Part shown: positions 44,648 to 54,039 of the stretch, piece after piece
Layout: every line of letters begins with the position of its first letter
Numbering within the stretch: position 1 is the first letter of the stretch
Assembly (NCBI RefSeq): GCF_000027225.1
Contig: NC_013892.1
Location: forward strand, 62,001-126,000
Source of the DNA: Xenorhabdus bovienii SS-2004
Lineage (GTDB): Bacteria > Pseudomonadota > Gammaproteobacteria > Enterobacterales > Enterobacteriaceae
Direction of reading: 5' to 3'
DNA length: 64,000 nucleotides
The notes under the pieces: model-generated
Told to the model about the DNA's origin: nothing
The model's input: only the letters and a program-made list of their open reading frames with translations
The model's database searches: none
Translations under genes and position numbers: made by a program

Positions 44648-46081
44648 TTAATTCGTTAGCTCATTAATTAATGTCGTTTTGCGCTCGTTTCTGCGATAGG
44701 CCAGCACAGTAAGTAGCATAGGCACGACAATGGCGATGATCATGGCAATAAGGTAGACCATCCAGAACTGCGGCTTGATAGAGAGAATACCAGGGAGCCC
44801 ACCAACACCGATGCCATTGGCAATCACATGATTAAGGCCACATACCAGTCCGGCCAGACCTGCTCCAATCATCGCGCAGAACATCGGATAACGGTATTTC
44901 AGGTTGATACCATACATTGCGGGTTCAGTAACGCCGAGATAGGCTGAAATGGCTGCCGGAATCGAAACCTCCCGCTCTTTCTGCTTCTTGCTTGCCCAGA
45001 TAATGCCGGCAACGGCAGAGCCTTGGGCGATATTGGATAACGCAATGATAGGCCAGATAGGGGTTCCGCCCGTGCTCTGGATCATTTGCAGATCGATTGC
45101 CAACGTGGTTTGGTGTACGCCCGTAATAACCAGTGGTGCGTAGAAAAAGCCGAACAGGGCAGCACCGATAGGCGCGAAACTTCCGGTCATCAGGCTCTTG
45201 ACGACCCAAGCGACCCCATCACCGATTGCGCGCCCCATCGGGCCGATCAGCGTATGGGCAAGGAAGACCGCCAGCAGCAGAGAAACAACGGGGACAATCA
45301 CCAGATAGAGATAATCCGGCACCCATTTTTTCAGCCGAGTTTCAATCCATCCCAACGTTAAACCCGCCAATAGTGAAGGAATAACTTGTGCCTGATAGCC
45401 GACTTTGGAAATGGTAAACCAGCCGAAATCCCAGACTTCCGGTGCTTGCTGCCCAAGCAGGTAAGCATTCATCAACTGTGGTGAAACCAGCGTGATACCC
45501 AAAACAATGCCTAATATTGGGGTTCCGCCCATTTTTTTAACGGCAGACCAGCAGATACCTACAGGGAGGTAGAGAAATATGGCTTCACCGATTAACCAGA
45601 GAAAACTATAGATGGTTTGCCAGATAGGATATAGCTGGGCGAGTGTTTTGCCTTCACTGAAAGGGATATCCCCAATGATGTTACGGAAGCCTAATATTAA
45701 CCCGCCGCTGATTAAGGCTGGCAGCAGAGGGAAAAAAATCTCAGCAAAATGTGAAATTGCATTTTCATGCCATTTCATATTTTGTCGGGCTGCTTGTTTA
45801 ACCTCTTCTTTATTAACGGATTGTTTCCCCGTATTTTCAAGCAGGGCTTTATAATAAATGTCTACATTGGTTCCAATAACCACCTGAAATTGCCCGGCAT
45901 TGGTAAAACACCCTTTTACCATGGATAGCTCTTCGATGGCCTTGGCATTGGCATTTTCTGGTGAATAGAGAACGAATCTGAGACGGGTAATACAATGGCT
46001 GACAGAAGCAATATTCTCTTTTCCACCAATCAAAGTAATAAGTTTTTCAAGATCCTTCTGATTTACTTGATTTTTCTTCAT
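44648..46081 (-). CDS. treB: PTS trehalose-specific EIIBC
   Basis: Imports and phosphorylates trehalose. 477 residues. The EIIB domain has the phospho-acceptor Cys30 in SVSHCITRLRFVL; the EIIC domain has about ten membrane segments and ITGVHQTTLAIDLQM plus GVTEPAMYGINLKYR. E. coli has treR directly upstream; here no repressor gene is found in the next kilobase, so regulation is not encoded locally. Confidence 0.95.
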   Translation of the reverse strand: MKKNQVNQKDLEKLITLIGGKENIASVSHCITRLRFVLYSPENANAKAIEELSMVKGCFTNAGQFQVVIGTNVDIYYKALLENTGKQSVNKEEVKQAARQNMKWHENAISHFAEIFFPLLPALISGGLILGFRNIIGDIPFSEGKTLAQLYPIWQTIYSFLWLIGEAIFLYLPVGICWSAVKKMGGTPILGIVLGITLVSPQLMNAYLLGQQAPEVWDFGWFTISKVGYQAQVIPSLLAGLTLGWIETRLKKWVPDYLYLVIVPVVSLLLAVFLAHTLIGPMGRAIGDGVAWVVKSLMTGSFAPIGAALFGFFYAPLVITGVHQTTLAIDLQMIQSTGGTPIWPIIALSNIAQGSAVAGIIWASKKQKEREVSIPAAISAYLGVTEPAMYGINLKYRYPMFCAMIGAGLAGLVCGLNHVIANGIGVGGLPGILSIKPQFWMVYLIAMIIAIVVPMLLTVLAYRRNERKTTLINELTN

Positions 46082-47149
46082 GCCTTTCTCCTTAGTATGG
46101 CAGGAGTAATAAGTAACTGAGTTTTGCTATTAACAGAATGATTACTCTCGTGATGAGATAATTCAAAGACTGAAGTAATGGCTGATTTATCCTAATCAGA
46201 TTTCAAGTTTTTGAATATGAAAAGATGTTTTGTTTGAGTTTTGGATCACATTTTATTCTATTGGTTTGAAACTAAAAGGCTTTTTATATTTATTTTATTG
46301 ATTATTTAATAGAGTCTAATTTCCTTAGTAACTAATGGATATAAGATATGAATTTTGTTGGTTTATGTTTTATTTTTAATAAATAAAGGGGTTGGATAAA
46401 AGAAAAAAGACAATAATTTAACTAAATAGAGGTAATTTTGGGGTTTTTTGATTAGCTGATTCAGGATAACGACCTTTCCATTAATACTTTATAAGTAAGT
46501 GATATGGATAAGTGTATTTTCAGTAGTCATATTTATAATTTCAACAAATATTCACGCTACTACTGACAATAATGTTGCCACAGCAATCAACGGCATCACC
46601 TGCTCCGGGATTAATCATTTTCTTAAATATCAAATGTTAGCATAAACTCATTTTCAGAATAGCGCCTTTAGGGAATTTCTTCCCAGCTATGACGAATTTC
46701 TGATATTGTTAAATATGACGGAAGGATTGGAGGATAATATCAATCTTTTTCATATTAATATTTGCCAAATAGGAATGAATTATATTAATAAGTTAATTTA
46801 TATTAGAATTATAATAATAAAACATAACATTTTAATTACAACTAAAACTCCTTGATTATCCCTATCCAGCAGAAATAATTTATATTACAGGCATTATCGT
46901 TAAAGGAGTGGATACTCCACCTTAAACTATATGCAAATTTTAATTTGCGATTTTTTTAAGAGTCATACTAGTTTATTTTCTGCTATTAACCGTTTTTGAT
47001 GATAAATAGCACCCTCTGACATTTGGACACGGACGTCCATATTTTCGTCCCTTTCCCGTATAGAATCGTTACCATGTTGTCGGAGACCGAAACTGTAATC
47101 CTTTTAATAACAATCGTATTTTTTGCTCACAGAACAGTCATATTTTCTT
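46082..47149. other. 1-kb AT-rich region upstream of treB
   Basis: Contains the treB promoter region, a decayed frame (46499-46855, listed separately), and a hairpin GCAAAT/ATTTGC followed by a T run near 46932-46957. No TreR gene. Confidence 0.5.
46499..46855 (+). pseudogene. Decayed small secreted protein gene
   Basis: From a GTG at 46499 the frame reads a hydrophobic signal-like start (ISVFSVVIFIISTNIHA), then TTDNNVATAINGITCSGINH to a TAA at 46643. The same frame continues after the stop with FREFLPSYDEFLILLNMTEG to a TGA at 46853. One in-frame stop in an otherwise open 119-codon stretch suggests a broken gene. No family recognised. Confidence 0.35.
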
Positions 47150-47605
47150 TCAAGATACTTTTTTTTGTTGCAATAACCATTTATCTAGTTCATTTGCGAA
47201 CTGTTGGCGATCACGTTGGTTTAACGTAGCAGGCCCTCCCGTGTGGATCCCACTCGCCCGCATCGTATCCATAAAATCACGCATAGTCAGGCGTTCACGT
47301 ATTGTCGCTTCACTATAACGTTCACCGCGCGGATTGAGTGCTATTGCACCTTTTTCGATCACTTCAGCAGCAAGAGGAATATCTGCTGTAATCACTAAAT
47401 CACCGATTTCTGAGCGACGAACAATTTCATTGTCAGCGACATCAAACCCAGCAGGGACTTGTAATGTACGTAAAAAAGCGGATGCAGGTACACTTAATCG
47501 TTGATTTGCCACGAATGTAACCTGTATTTTTTCACGTTCTGCTGCACGATATAATACTTCTTTTATAACCTTAGGACATGCATCAGCATCTACCCATATA
47601 GACAT
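47150..47605 (-). CDS. yaiI: UPF0178 (DUF188) protein YaiI
   Basis: 151 residues against 152 in E. coli. NYN/PIN-like fold signatures: [33 protein letters not shown], and [19 protein letters not shown] with conserved aspartates. Likely RNA- or nucleic-acid-acting; function unproven. Single gene. Confidence 0.93.
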   Translation of the reverse strand: MSIWVDADACPKVIKEVLYRAAEREKIQVTFVANQRLSVPASAFLRTLQVPAGFDVADNEIVRRSEIGDLVITADIPLAAEVIEKGAIALNPRGERYSEATIRERLTMRDFMDTMRASGIHTGGPATLNQRDRQQFANELDKWLLQQKKVS

Positions 47606-47792
47606 AACAGGTTCCTCTCAATTTCATATTTTTAGCCACATCGGGGGCTATTTAATACAGGTTCATGAAGGTAGTTAAAGTAATAAGATGAACTTTACTT
47701 TAAAAAATAATGAAAAACAATTAGATAAAAATGTTGAATCTTATGAACTGAATTCGCACCCAACATAAATTAAATAAAAGTGACCGTGATAC

Positions 47793-48110
47793 TCACTCGG
47801 TTTCTATGAGTTCAAACTCTTCAAAGATCAGTTCCATGTTTTCGGAATAAGAGTTTTCTCTCTCGAAAAAATTTTGATGCTCTTTCCTCCTGTACGAAAG
47901 ACTCAGATCGCCTTTGATTTGCTGCTGTAATCGGCTGATTAACACCGTTAAATGTGTTGCGAGATCGCTTCTTAGCTTGCTGTCATGGTGTAAATCATAG
48001 TTATAGGACGCATTGATATCGTTGAGGATCTCATCTACCCATTGGTGGCTGTTGGGTGTATGCGGGGTGGGATTATCGTGTTGGGGAATTCTCTGTGCGG
48101 CAATCTCACC
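47793..48110 (-). pseudogene. Remnant of a BglG/LicR-type PRD regulator
   Basis: Open frame of 106 codons without a start. The stretch HQWVDEILNDINASYNYDLH and LRSDLATHLTVLISRLQQQI matches the start of a PTS-regulation domain, including the conserved His before the RL element. DNA-binding and EIIA/EIIB parts are missing. Suggests loss of a PTS-controlled operon here. Confidence 0.5.
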
Positions 48111-48166
48111 TCAAAAAGGTGGGCTAAACGAGGATAAGGGAACAAGGCCACGGAGATACCTTTAGT

Positions 48167-48703
48167 TTACCATTTGATATCCATAATGGTTTCAATTGCG
48201 CCACTGCGTAAAAAGCGCCGCTTATCCGACGTAACGTGAATCGGTTTATTGACTGGCAGGACACGGATGCCTGAACCCAGAAATATGGGAATGGTCGTAA
48301 TAAACAGTTGTTGTAACTCCCCAGCATCGGCAAAACTGGCTGCGGTTTTGCCTCCTCCAATCATCCACACGTTTTTACCTTTGGCAGCGGCTCTTGCTTC
48401 AGCAGCAATATCGTTGGTCGAGGTATGAGTGACAACGGCACTGATGCCTGGCGGAATGGATATATTTCGTGAGGAGAGGATAAACGAGGGAATATCCTGA
48501 TACGGCCAGTCACCGGAGGTATTTTTCATGATCCACTCATAAGTACCAGCCCCCATAATGGCTGCCCCAATGCCTTGGTAAAATTCATCATAAGGCGTGG
48601 CGTCATCGCCGAGGGTAAATGCCTCTAACCAACCCAGTCCGTGATCTTCGGTAGCGATATAACCATCCATTGTTGCGGCGACATAATAAATGAGCTTTGA
48701 CAT
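48167..48703 (-). CDS. RibD C-terminal/dihydrofolate-reductase-like protein
   Basis: 178 residues of the RibD_C/DHFR superfamily (YyaP/YwjB-like): YYVAATMDGYIATEDHGLGW, AAIMGAGTYEWIM, VWMIGGGKTAASFADAG, ELQQLFITTIPIFLGSGIRV. Probable NADPH-dependent reductase of unknown substrate. Stand-alone. Confidence 0.85.
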   Translation of the reverse strand: MSKLIYYVAATMDGYIATEDHGLGWLEAFTLGDDATPYDEFYQGIGAAIMGAGTYEWIMKNTSGDWPYQDIPSFILSSRNISIPPGISAVVTHTSTNDIAAEARAAAKGKNVWMIGGGKTAASFADAGELQQLFITTIPIFLGSGIRVLPVNKPIHVTSDKRRFLRSGAIETIMDIKW

Positions 48704-49134
48704 AGTTCCGGTTTCTCCGCATTAAATAAACTCTTTACTCTATCAGGAAGATAAGGAATGGATTAGTCTTTTTGAGTGATCGCAATGGAAAAACAGGTCG
48801 AAATTTACACGGGATAAATAACGCATCATGATAATATTTAGTGTGGGTTTTGTTATCTGTTATTTAGAGGGAATACTAATGATTACGCAATATCAACCGA
48901 TGAAATACGCTGATGGAGCAAAATTCTAAGGATATTTTACTGGTAATAAATAATAAAAATGGTTATTTGTTTTTTATGTTAGTTTTATCATGCATTAAAT
49001 AATACCCACGTAATAATCAAAAATAAGATGTATCTTACTGGACAGGGGTTTGATTTATCAATAAAATATTTTTATTATGGCATGGTATTTTTTTTCAAGA
49101 ACGGATTTCAACAAAATCAAAAGGATAATTAATT
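48704..49134. other. AT-rich region before the effector gene
   Basis: About 430 bp. Apart from a 16-codon mini-frame near 48880 (MITQYQPMKYADGAKF) behind GAGGGAA, possibly a 5' stub, I see no gene. The effector promoter must lie in the last 150 bp. Confidence 0.4.
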
Positions 49135-49977
49135 ATGTCTAGATTTATTATCAGTCGGAACAACAAGTCTTTACTTAATGAAACCGTATTCTATCTTACG
49201 AAAGGGAATATGCTTACATTAAAGATAGATGGTTTGAATAGTAATACAAAAAGACATCTTAAATTTCAGTCGAATAATACGCTTGTGTCCATTTTTCAAC
49301 GTGATAATTATCTGTTTAGAGAGCAAAGCTTGCAAATAACAGCTCTTAATATGGGAGTAAGCGTGGTTAGAGCGGTGGATACTGATATAGATTACTGTCC
49401 CTATTTTGCAGCAGGTGTCGCTGAGGATTGTTTTCCACCATTAACAATTCATGTCTTATCCAAAATATCGATTCCAACGGACTTAACTGCCGAGCAGAAA
49501 GCGATTTTAATGGTGTTGTTAGCGGAAACGACAACGCCTGAGACACCGGGAATAAAGTATGATGAAAAAAAAGCTAAAGATGTTATGCAATATATGCATG
49601 ATGTTCTATTGAACAGAGTCCGGTCTCCTAAAGCACATGAGCTTGATGTGCCCAGTCAGGGGAATAAATTAATCGGATTAATTTCAGGAGCACGGACAAT
49701 AGAAGGTTTTAGTCAATATCCCAATATTAAATCTGATATAAAAGATAGAATTAACGGTATGATAATAGCTGCGAACGAAGGTAGTAATTCAAATTTTTTA
49801 GCTTATCGACGGTTAATTAAAAATGCTATTGATATAGCCAAAAGTAATAAAATCTCTAATACAGAGATTATTGCATGGAGAACGAAAAGTACTGATTCTC
49901 CTGGCTCAAATTTTATCAAGCTATTTTCATTACAAGGACAAGATTTTTATAAGCTATCTGATAGTTATCTTAAATAA
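49135..49977 (+). CDS. Putative antibacterial effector, possible cell-wall hydrolase
   Basis: 280 residues, no signal peptide or membrane segment. The N-terminal half (1-115) looks beta-rich; after SIPTDLTAEQKAILMVLLAE a helical domain follows. It shows AETTTPETPG and VMQYMHDVLLNRVRSP, recalling the E...NRV pattern of SleB-like or lysozyme-like hydrolases, and a C-terminal SLQGQDFYKL. The gene 10 bp downstream encodes a small exported protein, the arrangement expected of a periplasm-targeted toxin with periplasmic immunity. Delivery route unknown (T6SS is plausible given hcp elsewhere). AT-rich. Enzymatic class is a guess. Confidence 0.5.
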   Translation: MSRFIISRNNKSLLNETVFYLTKGNMLTLKIDGLNSNTKRHLKFQSNNTLVSIFQRDNYLFREQSLQITALNMGVSVVRAVDTDIDYCPYFAAGVAEDCFPPLTIHVLSKISIPTDLTAEQKAILMVLLAETTTPETPGIKYDEKKAKDVMQYMHDVLLNRVRSPKAHELDVPSQGNKLIGLISGARTIEGFSQYPNIKSDIKDRINGMIIAANEGSNSNFLAYRRLIKNAIDIAKSNKISNTEIIAWRTKSTDSPGSNFIKLFSLQGQDFYKLSDSYLK

Positions 49978-49987
49978 GAGATTATAT

Positions 49988-50518
49988 ATGAAATATTTAA
50001 TTGGTCTATGTGTTATTTTTTTCTCTTTAACTGTTTTTTCTAAGCAAGATGAATTGGACTTCAAGGCTTGGGAAAAGAAGGGCAGTTGGGGGATATATAG
50101 TGAAAAACCAAATAGTCATTTTAAGCCGCTAAAAATCAAGAGCTATAAAGAGGGTTATTTGCCTGCATTCAGTTATCTTATTAAGCGGTTTAATTTACAA
50201 AATGTGAATAATCAATACTGTCTGATTGGTTATAAGTGGAATAAAACAAAAAATAGTGATGAGCGTGAAAATATTATTGTTTTTTGGAAAACGGCTAATT
50301 ATCTGATTAATTGGAATTTGCCGGATAGTGAGGACGATGATAGTTATAAAGCCATTATATTCAGCAAACCCTTTATTGATATGAGTGAATCCGTTGTTCC
50401 TTATAAGGAATCAGAAGGTGCGCAGGCTTTATGGGCTAAAGAAGGCGTTATTCAAATGATGAATGATTGTGAATTGAATGGGCAGAAAATCACGATAACA
50501 CCTTCTGGGGTCAGGTAA
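49988..50518 (+). CDS. Putative periplasmic immunity protein
   Basis: 176 residues from the ATG at 49988; the frame is open further upstream but MKYLIGLCVIFFSLTVFSKQ is a clear signal peptide. Mature protein begins DELDFKAWEKKGSWGIYSEK; two cysteines (YCLIGY, MNDCELNG) could form a disulfide. Starts 10 bp after the putative effector stop. A C-terminal copy of this gene is found at 54271-54513, consistent with immunity-gene duplication. No family name recognised. Confidence 0.55.
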   Translation: MKYLIGLCVIFFSLTVFSKQDELDFKAWEKKGSWGIYSEKPNSHFKPLKIKSYKEGYLPAFSYLIKRFNLQNVNNQYCLIGYKWNKTKNSDERENIIVFWKTANYLINWNLPDSEDDDSYKAIIFSKPFIDMSESVVPYKESEGAQALWAKEGVIQMMNDCELNGQKITITPSGVR

Positions 50519-50700
50519 TATCACAACTGCTCGCAGACTGCGGGCAGTTCGTGTTTAAATTAGCGGTAACAATATGCGCCTATTGAAATATAAAGAGATT
50601 TCGCGGTTTCGTATAATAAATGCAACATCGTTACGCTGGAATTAAACATATTTGTGTTCCTTGAAAAGATTATGACTAATCTTTTGAGCTAGTTCGGCTT

Positions 50701-51294
50701 CTAAATGAGTATGCCACGCTCGGCATAAAATCGGCCAAAAATATCTACTGACATTTTTACATCAATTTGACTTTGAGTGTTAGCACCAGAAGGATTATGA
50801 AAAGTTATTTCTTCGGGTGTAGCGTTAGTCACCAGTACAAGATGTCCGCCCTTTTTTTCAGGTAATCGTGTTGGCCATCTGATACTAGGATGAACGGAAG
50901 CTATATATAAACTATCTTGGGTAAAAACTTCATGTATCTTTTCGGCCGTCATACCGGTCACTATTTGAGAGATAATCCCAAATTGTTCCGATAACATTGA
51001 AACTACAGGAGCATAAATCATTCCTTTTATATGCTCATCTTCTATCTGGTATGCTCCGTACTCGGTTGCCATTTTAGTTAATTTCAGCAATGGGTAAATT
51101 TTCCCTGAGCGAGCTGCAAGCAACATTTTAAGACAAGCCATACCACAAATATGATTTGCCCATTTTGCATATTCCTCTGGGGAATCTGCACCGGATTGTT
51201 CCCATAGCGGATCATGACTAAGTGGAAGTTGATGGTGAATAATGTCATTGGCTAAATGGAATGATTCCCACTGAGAAAAATAGGGGACTTTCAT
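50701..51294 (-). CDS. C39-like cysteine peptidase domain protein
   Basis: 197 residues of the peptidase_C39-like papain fold. N-terminus MKVPYFSQWESF is typical; the probable nucleophile is Cys50 in HICGMACLKMLLAAR; the histidine is in KKGGHLVLVTNA and the third position in TFHNPSGANT. No signal peptide, so cytoplasmic. Last gene of a four-gene minus-strand operon, overlapping the exporter by 4 bp. Could trim or condense a peptide made by the upstream ligase, or act in transfer rather than hydrolysis; function inferred from context. Confidence 0.7.
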   Translation of the reverse strand: MKVPYFSQWESFHLANDIIHHQLPLSHDPLWEQSGADSPEEYAKWANHICGMACLKMLLAARSGKIYPLLKLTKMATEYGAYQIEDEHIKGMIYAPVVSMLSEQFGIISQIVTGMTAEKIHEVFTQDSLYIASVHPSIRWPTRLPEKKGGHLVLVTNATPEEITFHNPSGANTQSQIDVKMSVDIFGRFYAERGILI

Positions 51295-52145
51295 AGTCTC
51301 TCCATGAACATAAGTAAAATTGCGATAACAGCAACAAAGGAAAATAACATTTGTTCAGAGAGTTTTCCTTCACGATAGACAAGCACTGAAATTAGCATAA
51401 GTAAAGGAATTCTGAGAGTTATTGCTAGATATCCGTAGCTGACAGGTAAATAAGTGGCAATAGCATAGTTAAAAAATAATTCTGGTAAAAACCAGATGAT
51501 TGATATGGAAAGCCAAAATTTCAGTGGAACAAAAGAAAATTTATTTTTCTGATAGAAAAAAATAACAGATATATTCCCTACGCCAGTAAATAATAAATAG
51601 GTAAACCAACCACTCATGGGAATCCCTGTTCGGTCCATAATTGCAAACCCGATTACACAGAATATCATAATGAAAAACATAAGCTTACTTCGTTTGTGCA
51701 TGCTTTTAATATGACCAATCATAGTGAAAAGAATTCCGGCGACAAAAAGAATGTTAATACTGAGGATTGAGGAAAAGGTAAGATTAGAACCAAATATCAG
51801 TATATCAATGAGTGCAATAAACCCAAGAGATATAGGGAATACATAAGTGGCAGATGAAAGGCTTTTGTTGATAAGATTTTGTTGTGCTATCAGCATTATG
51901 CCTAGAAGCACCCCTTTCATCAATCCAGCAGATATCCCTGCTAGGTTAAAGAAATCAGATGGAGTTGAGATGCCCGTGGTTATGGCGACAGGAAGTAGAG
52001 AAAGGCACGTTAAAAACGTGCCAGCGCCAATAATAAAAGCAGTATTCTCCGGAGATACACGTTCTGCAACTTTTTTAAGGGCAAGGGTTCGCAAAGTCGT
52101 TAGTACGGTGATCAACAAAAAAACACCATATTGTGCTATGTTCAA
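51291..52145 (-). CDS. EamA/DMT-family transporter
   Basis: 284 residues with about ten hydrophobic helices in two five-helix halves, the drug/metabolite transporter layout. Near the start is TTLRTLALKKVAERVSPENT; the end (LLMLISVLVYREGKLSEQML) resembles EamA members. Overlaps both neighbours by 4 bp (ATGA type), so stoichiometric co-translation is likely. In context, a likely exporter of the small product of the racemase/ligase pair. Confidence 0.8.
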   Translation of the reverse strand: MNIAQYGVFLLITVLTTLRTLALKKVAERVSPENTAFIIGAGTFLTCLSLLPVAITTGISTPSDFFNLAGISAGLMKGVLLGIMLIAQQNLINKSLSSATYVFPISLGFIALIDILIFGSNLTFSSILSINILFVAGILFTMIGHIKSMHKRSKLMFFIMIFCVIGFAIMDRTGIPMSGWFTYLLFTGVGNISVIFFYQKNKFSFVPLKFWLSISIIWFLPELFFNYAIATYLPVSYGYLAITLRIPLLMLISVLVYREGKLSEQMLFSFVAVIAILLMFMERL

Positions 52146-52873
52146 TTGAGATACCTTAACATAGACGAAGTATTATTATTTTCCGGTGTTAGAGACAATG
52201 CGGCTTCAATGTGAGCATCGATAGAATCAATTATTTTTATTGAATTTTGATACACCCTATCACTGACAACTAAAGGAATTTCTGTACAGCCGAGTATGAC
52301 GGCTTCTGCGCCTAATTCAGCTAATTCATCAATAGCACGATACATTATTCCACGGGATGTGTCAGTGAGTGCATAGCGACATAGATCCTGATAAATAGAA
52401 TCATGTATGATTTGCCGAGTCCTGGATCTAGGTATTAATACGTTTATTCCTTTAGCTTCAAGTCGTTTCTTATAAAAATCACGTTCCATAACATATTGAG
52501 TACCAATTAACCCAACATTGGAAACCTTCATGCTGAGTAATTTATTTGCGGTGGCATCAATAATATTGATAATTGGAATATTAACCAGTTTTGAAAGCCG
52601 ATCGCAAGTATTACTGGTTGTATTAGAACAAATAAGGATTTTTTTTACTTCGGCTTGCGCAAGTTGATGAACTGCTTTGCTGAGAATGTTAAATTCAGTC
52701 TCATTATCATCTCGCTTCTGGGCGGCAAGTATTTTTGAAAAATTAAGGCTGATAATAGCTAGATCGGCAGATTCAAAATCTTTGCCAGTATTCTGCACAG
52801 CCATATTCAAACGTTTATAATATTCCATAGTTGATGCCCAACTGACACCGCCAATTAATCCTATTCTTTCCAT
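52142..52873 (-). CDS. Aspartate/glutamate racemase-family protein
   Basis: 243 residues. Starts MERIGLIGGVSWASTMEYYK, the Asp/Glu racemase (and RacX/YgeA) N-terminus. The two catalytic cysteines are present: Cys82 in KILICSNTTSNT (canonical CNTxH replaced by CSNTTSNT) and the second in VILGCTEIPLVVSD near residue 194. Cofactor-independent racemisation is expected, substrate unknown; the altered first motif may shift specificity towards a non-Asp amino acid. 10 bp after the ligase gene. Confidence 0.85.
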   Translation of the reverse strand: MERIGLIGGVSWASTMEYYKRLNMAVQNTGKDFESADLAIISLNFSKILAAQKRDDNETEFNILSKAVHQLAQAEVKKILICSNTTSNTCDRLSKLVNIPIINIIDATANKLLSMKVSNVGLIGTQYVMERDFYKKRLEAKGINVLIPRSRTRQIIHDSIYQDLCRYALTDTSRGIMYRAIDELAELGAEAVILGCTEIPLVVSDRVYQNSIKIIDSIDAHIEAALSLTPENNNTSSMLRYLN

Positions 52874-52883
52874 TTTTTTACCT

Positions 52884-53981
52884 TTACTCGATAATGTAGT
52901 TAAAAATAGATTTTTTTTCAGAAATGTTTTGTGATGAACATGATAGGTGAATAAACAAGCCAGGTATTGATAATTTGTGTCCTTTTAACATCTTAGGGAA
53001 TATGCTATTTTTCATCATGCCCGGAATTGGATTTGATTCAAGAAAGTATATTTCTTCAGACTCGGTAACAATAAAGTCAAATCGACACATAAATTCATAT
53101 CCAGTAGATTCAAAAATTTTAATAGATAAATCTTTTAGTGTTCTCGTTATCTCTGAATCTTGTATTAAAAGAATTTCTTCTGCTTTATTAATTCGATGCT
53201 TTTCATCATGACCGAAAAAACCATTCTTTGTGATTATTTCGACAACATTGAGTGCTATTGCTTTCCCTTCTATTCGAATGCAACCAACAGAATACTCTTT
53301 TCCTTTGATGAAAGCTTGTACCAAGGCAAATCTATCGTATTCAAAAATATTTTTTAAATTATCCAATATTGATTTTTTTTCATTTTCCAGATTAACATAT
53401 TTATTTGTAAATAAAGAAGCGCCTAATGAATTAGGTTTTATAACTATTTTTTCTTCAGGGAAGTTATCGCTAATCAATGAAAATGCTTTTTCTAGATTAC
53501 CTTCAGTTAAGAGTAATGTTTTCGGTGATCTTAAAGAGGGTAATAAACTATTAATATAGTGTGACATATGGTATTTACTCATAGATAGCGAGGAAGGAAG
53601 TACACTACCAAATGTTCCTTTAATTTTAAAATACTTAGCAACTCCTTGGATATGCCCATCCTCACCTAAATTACCATGAAGAAGATTGATGTGAAATTCG
53701 CTTTGTTTAGACATCCTTTTGATTGCTGTATATAAATCTATTTTATCTCCAGAATGAGTAAAATCATAGGGAGAAATATAAGGTGTATAGGCGTTGTATA
53801 AGACAGAACCATCTTTATCGAAGAAGTATATTGAATTAAGATTTCTATCAAAATTAAGCTCTCTGAAACTTTTTATAAGATTATCAAAAGAACTAACTGA
53901 TGCTGGATGTTCTGGGGAAATTCCACCAAAAATGATCGATAATGGTATAGTTGTTTTTGTATCGCTAGGAAAATAAACCAT
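52884..53981 (-). CDS. D-alanine--D-alanine ligase-like ATP-grasp enzyme
   Basis: 365 residues. Ddl motifs are present but diverged: FGGISPEHPASVSS (18-31; canonical FGGxSxEHxVS), HGNLGEDG (102-109), the ATP-grasp KPNSLGASLF, FIKGKEYSVGCI, and ESNPIPGMM (canonical NTMPGM). First gene of the operon, preceded by GGAAA and a plausible promoter. The housekeeping ddl lies elsewhere in enterics (mur/fts cluster), so this is an accessory ligase. It could form a D-amino-acid dipeptide for export, or alter or protect cell-wall synthesis. Strongly AT-rich, suggesting transfer. Confidence 0.85.
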   Translation of the reverse strand: MVYFPSDTKTTIPLSIIFGGISPEHPASVSSFDNLIKSFRELNFDRNLNSIYFFDKDGSVLYNAYTPYISPYDFTHSGDKIDLYTAIKRMSKQSEFHINLLHGNLGEDGHIQGVAKYFKIKGTFGSVLPSSLSMSKYHMSHYINSLLPSLRSPKTLLLTEGNLEKAFSLISDNFPEEKIVIKPNSLGASLFTNKYVNLENEKKSILDNLKNIFEYDRFALVQAFIKGKEYSVGCIRIEGKAIALNVVEIITKNGFFGHDEKHRINKAEEILLIQDSEITRTLKDLSIKIFESTGYEFMCRFDFIVTESEEIYFLESNPIPGMMKNSIFPKMLKGHKLSIPGLFIHLSCSSQNISEKKSIFNYIIE

Positions 53982-54009
53982 ATATATTTCCTTTTTTTGA
54001 TTTTTTTAA

Positions 54010-54039
54010 AATATAATTCATGCATTGAAATCAATTCAA
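54010..54039 (-). promoter_or_regulatory. Predicted promoter of the ligase operon
   Basis: Minus strand: TTGAAT (54034-54039), 18-bp spacer, TATATT (54010-54015), ending 28 bp before the ligase ATG. Confidence 0.5.

Noticed and set aside
47023..47229. 68-codon frame overlapping the end of yaiI
   Set aside because: Overlaps a conserved gene on the other strand and has no family.
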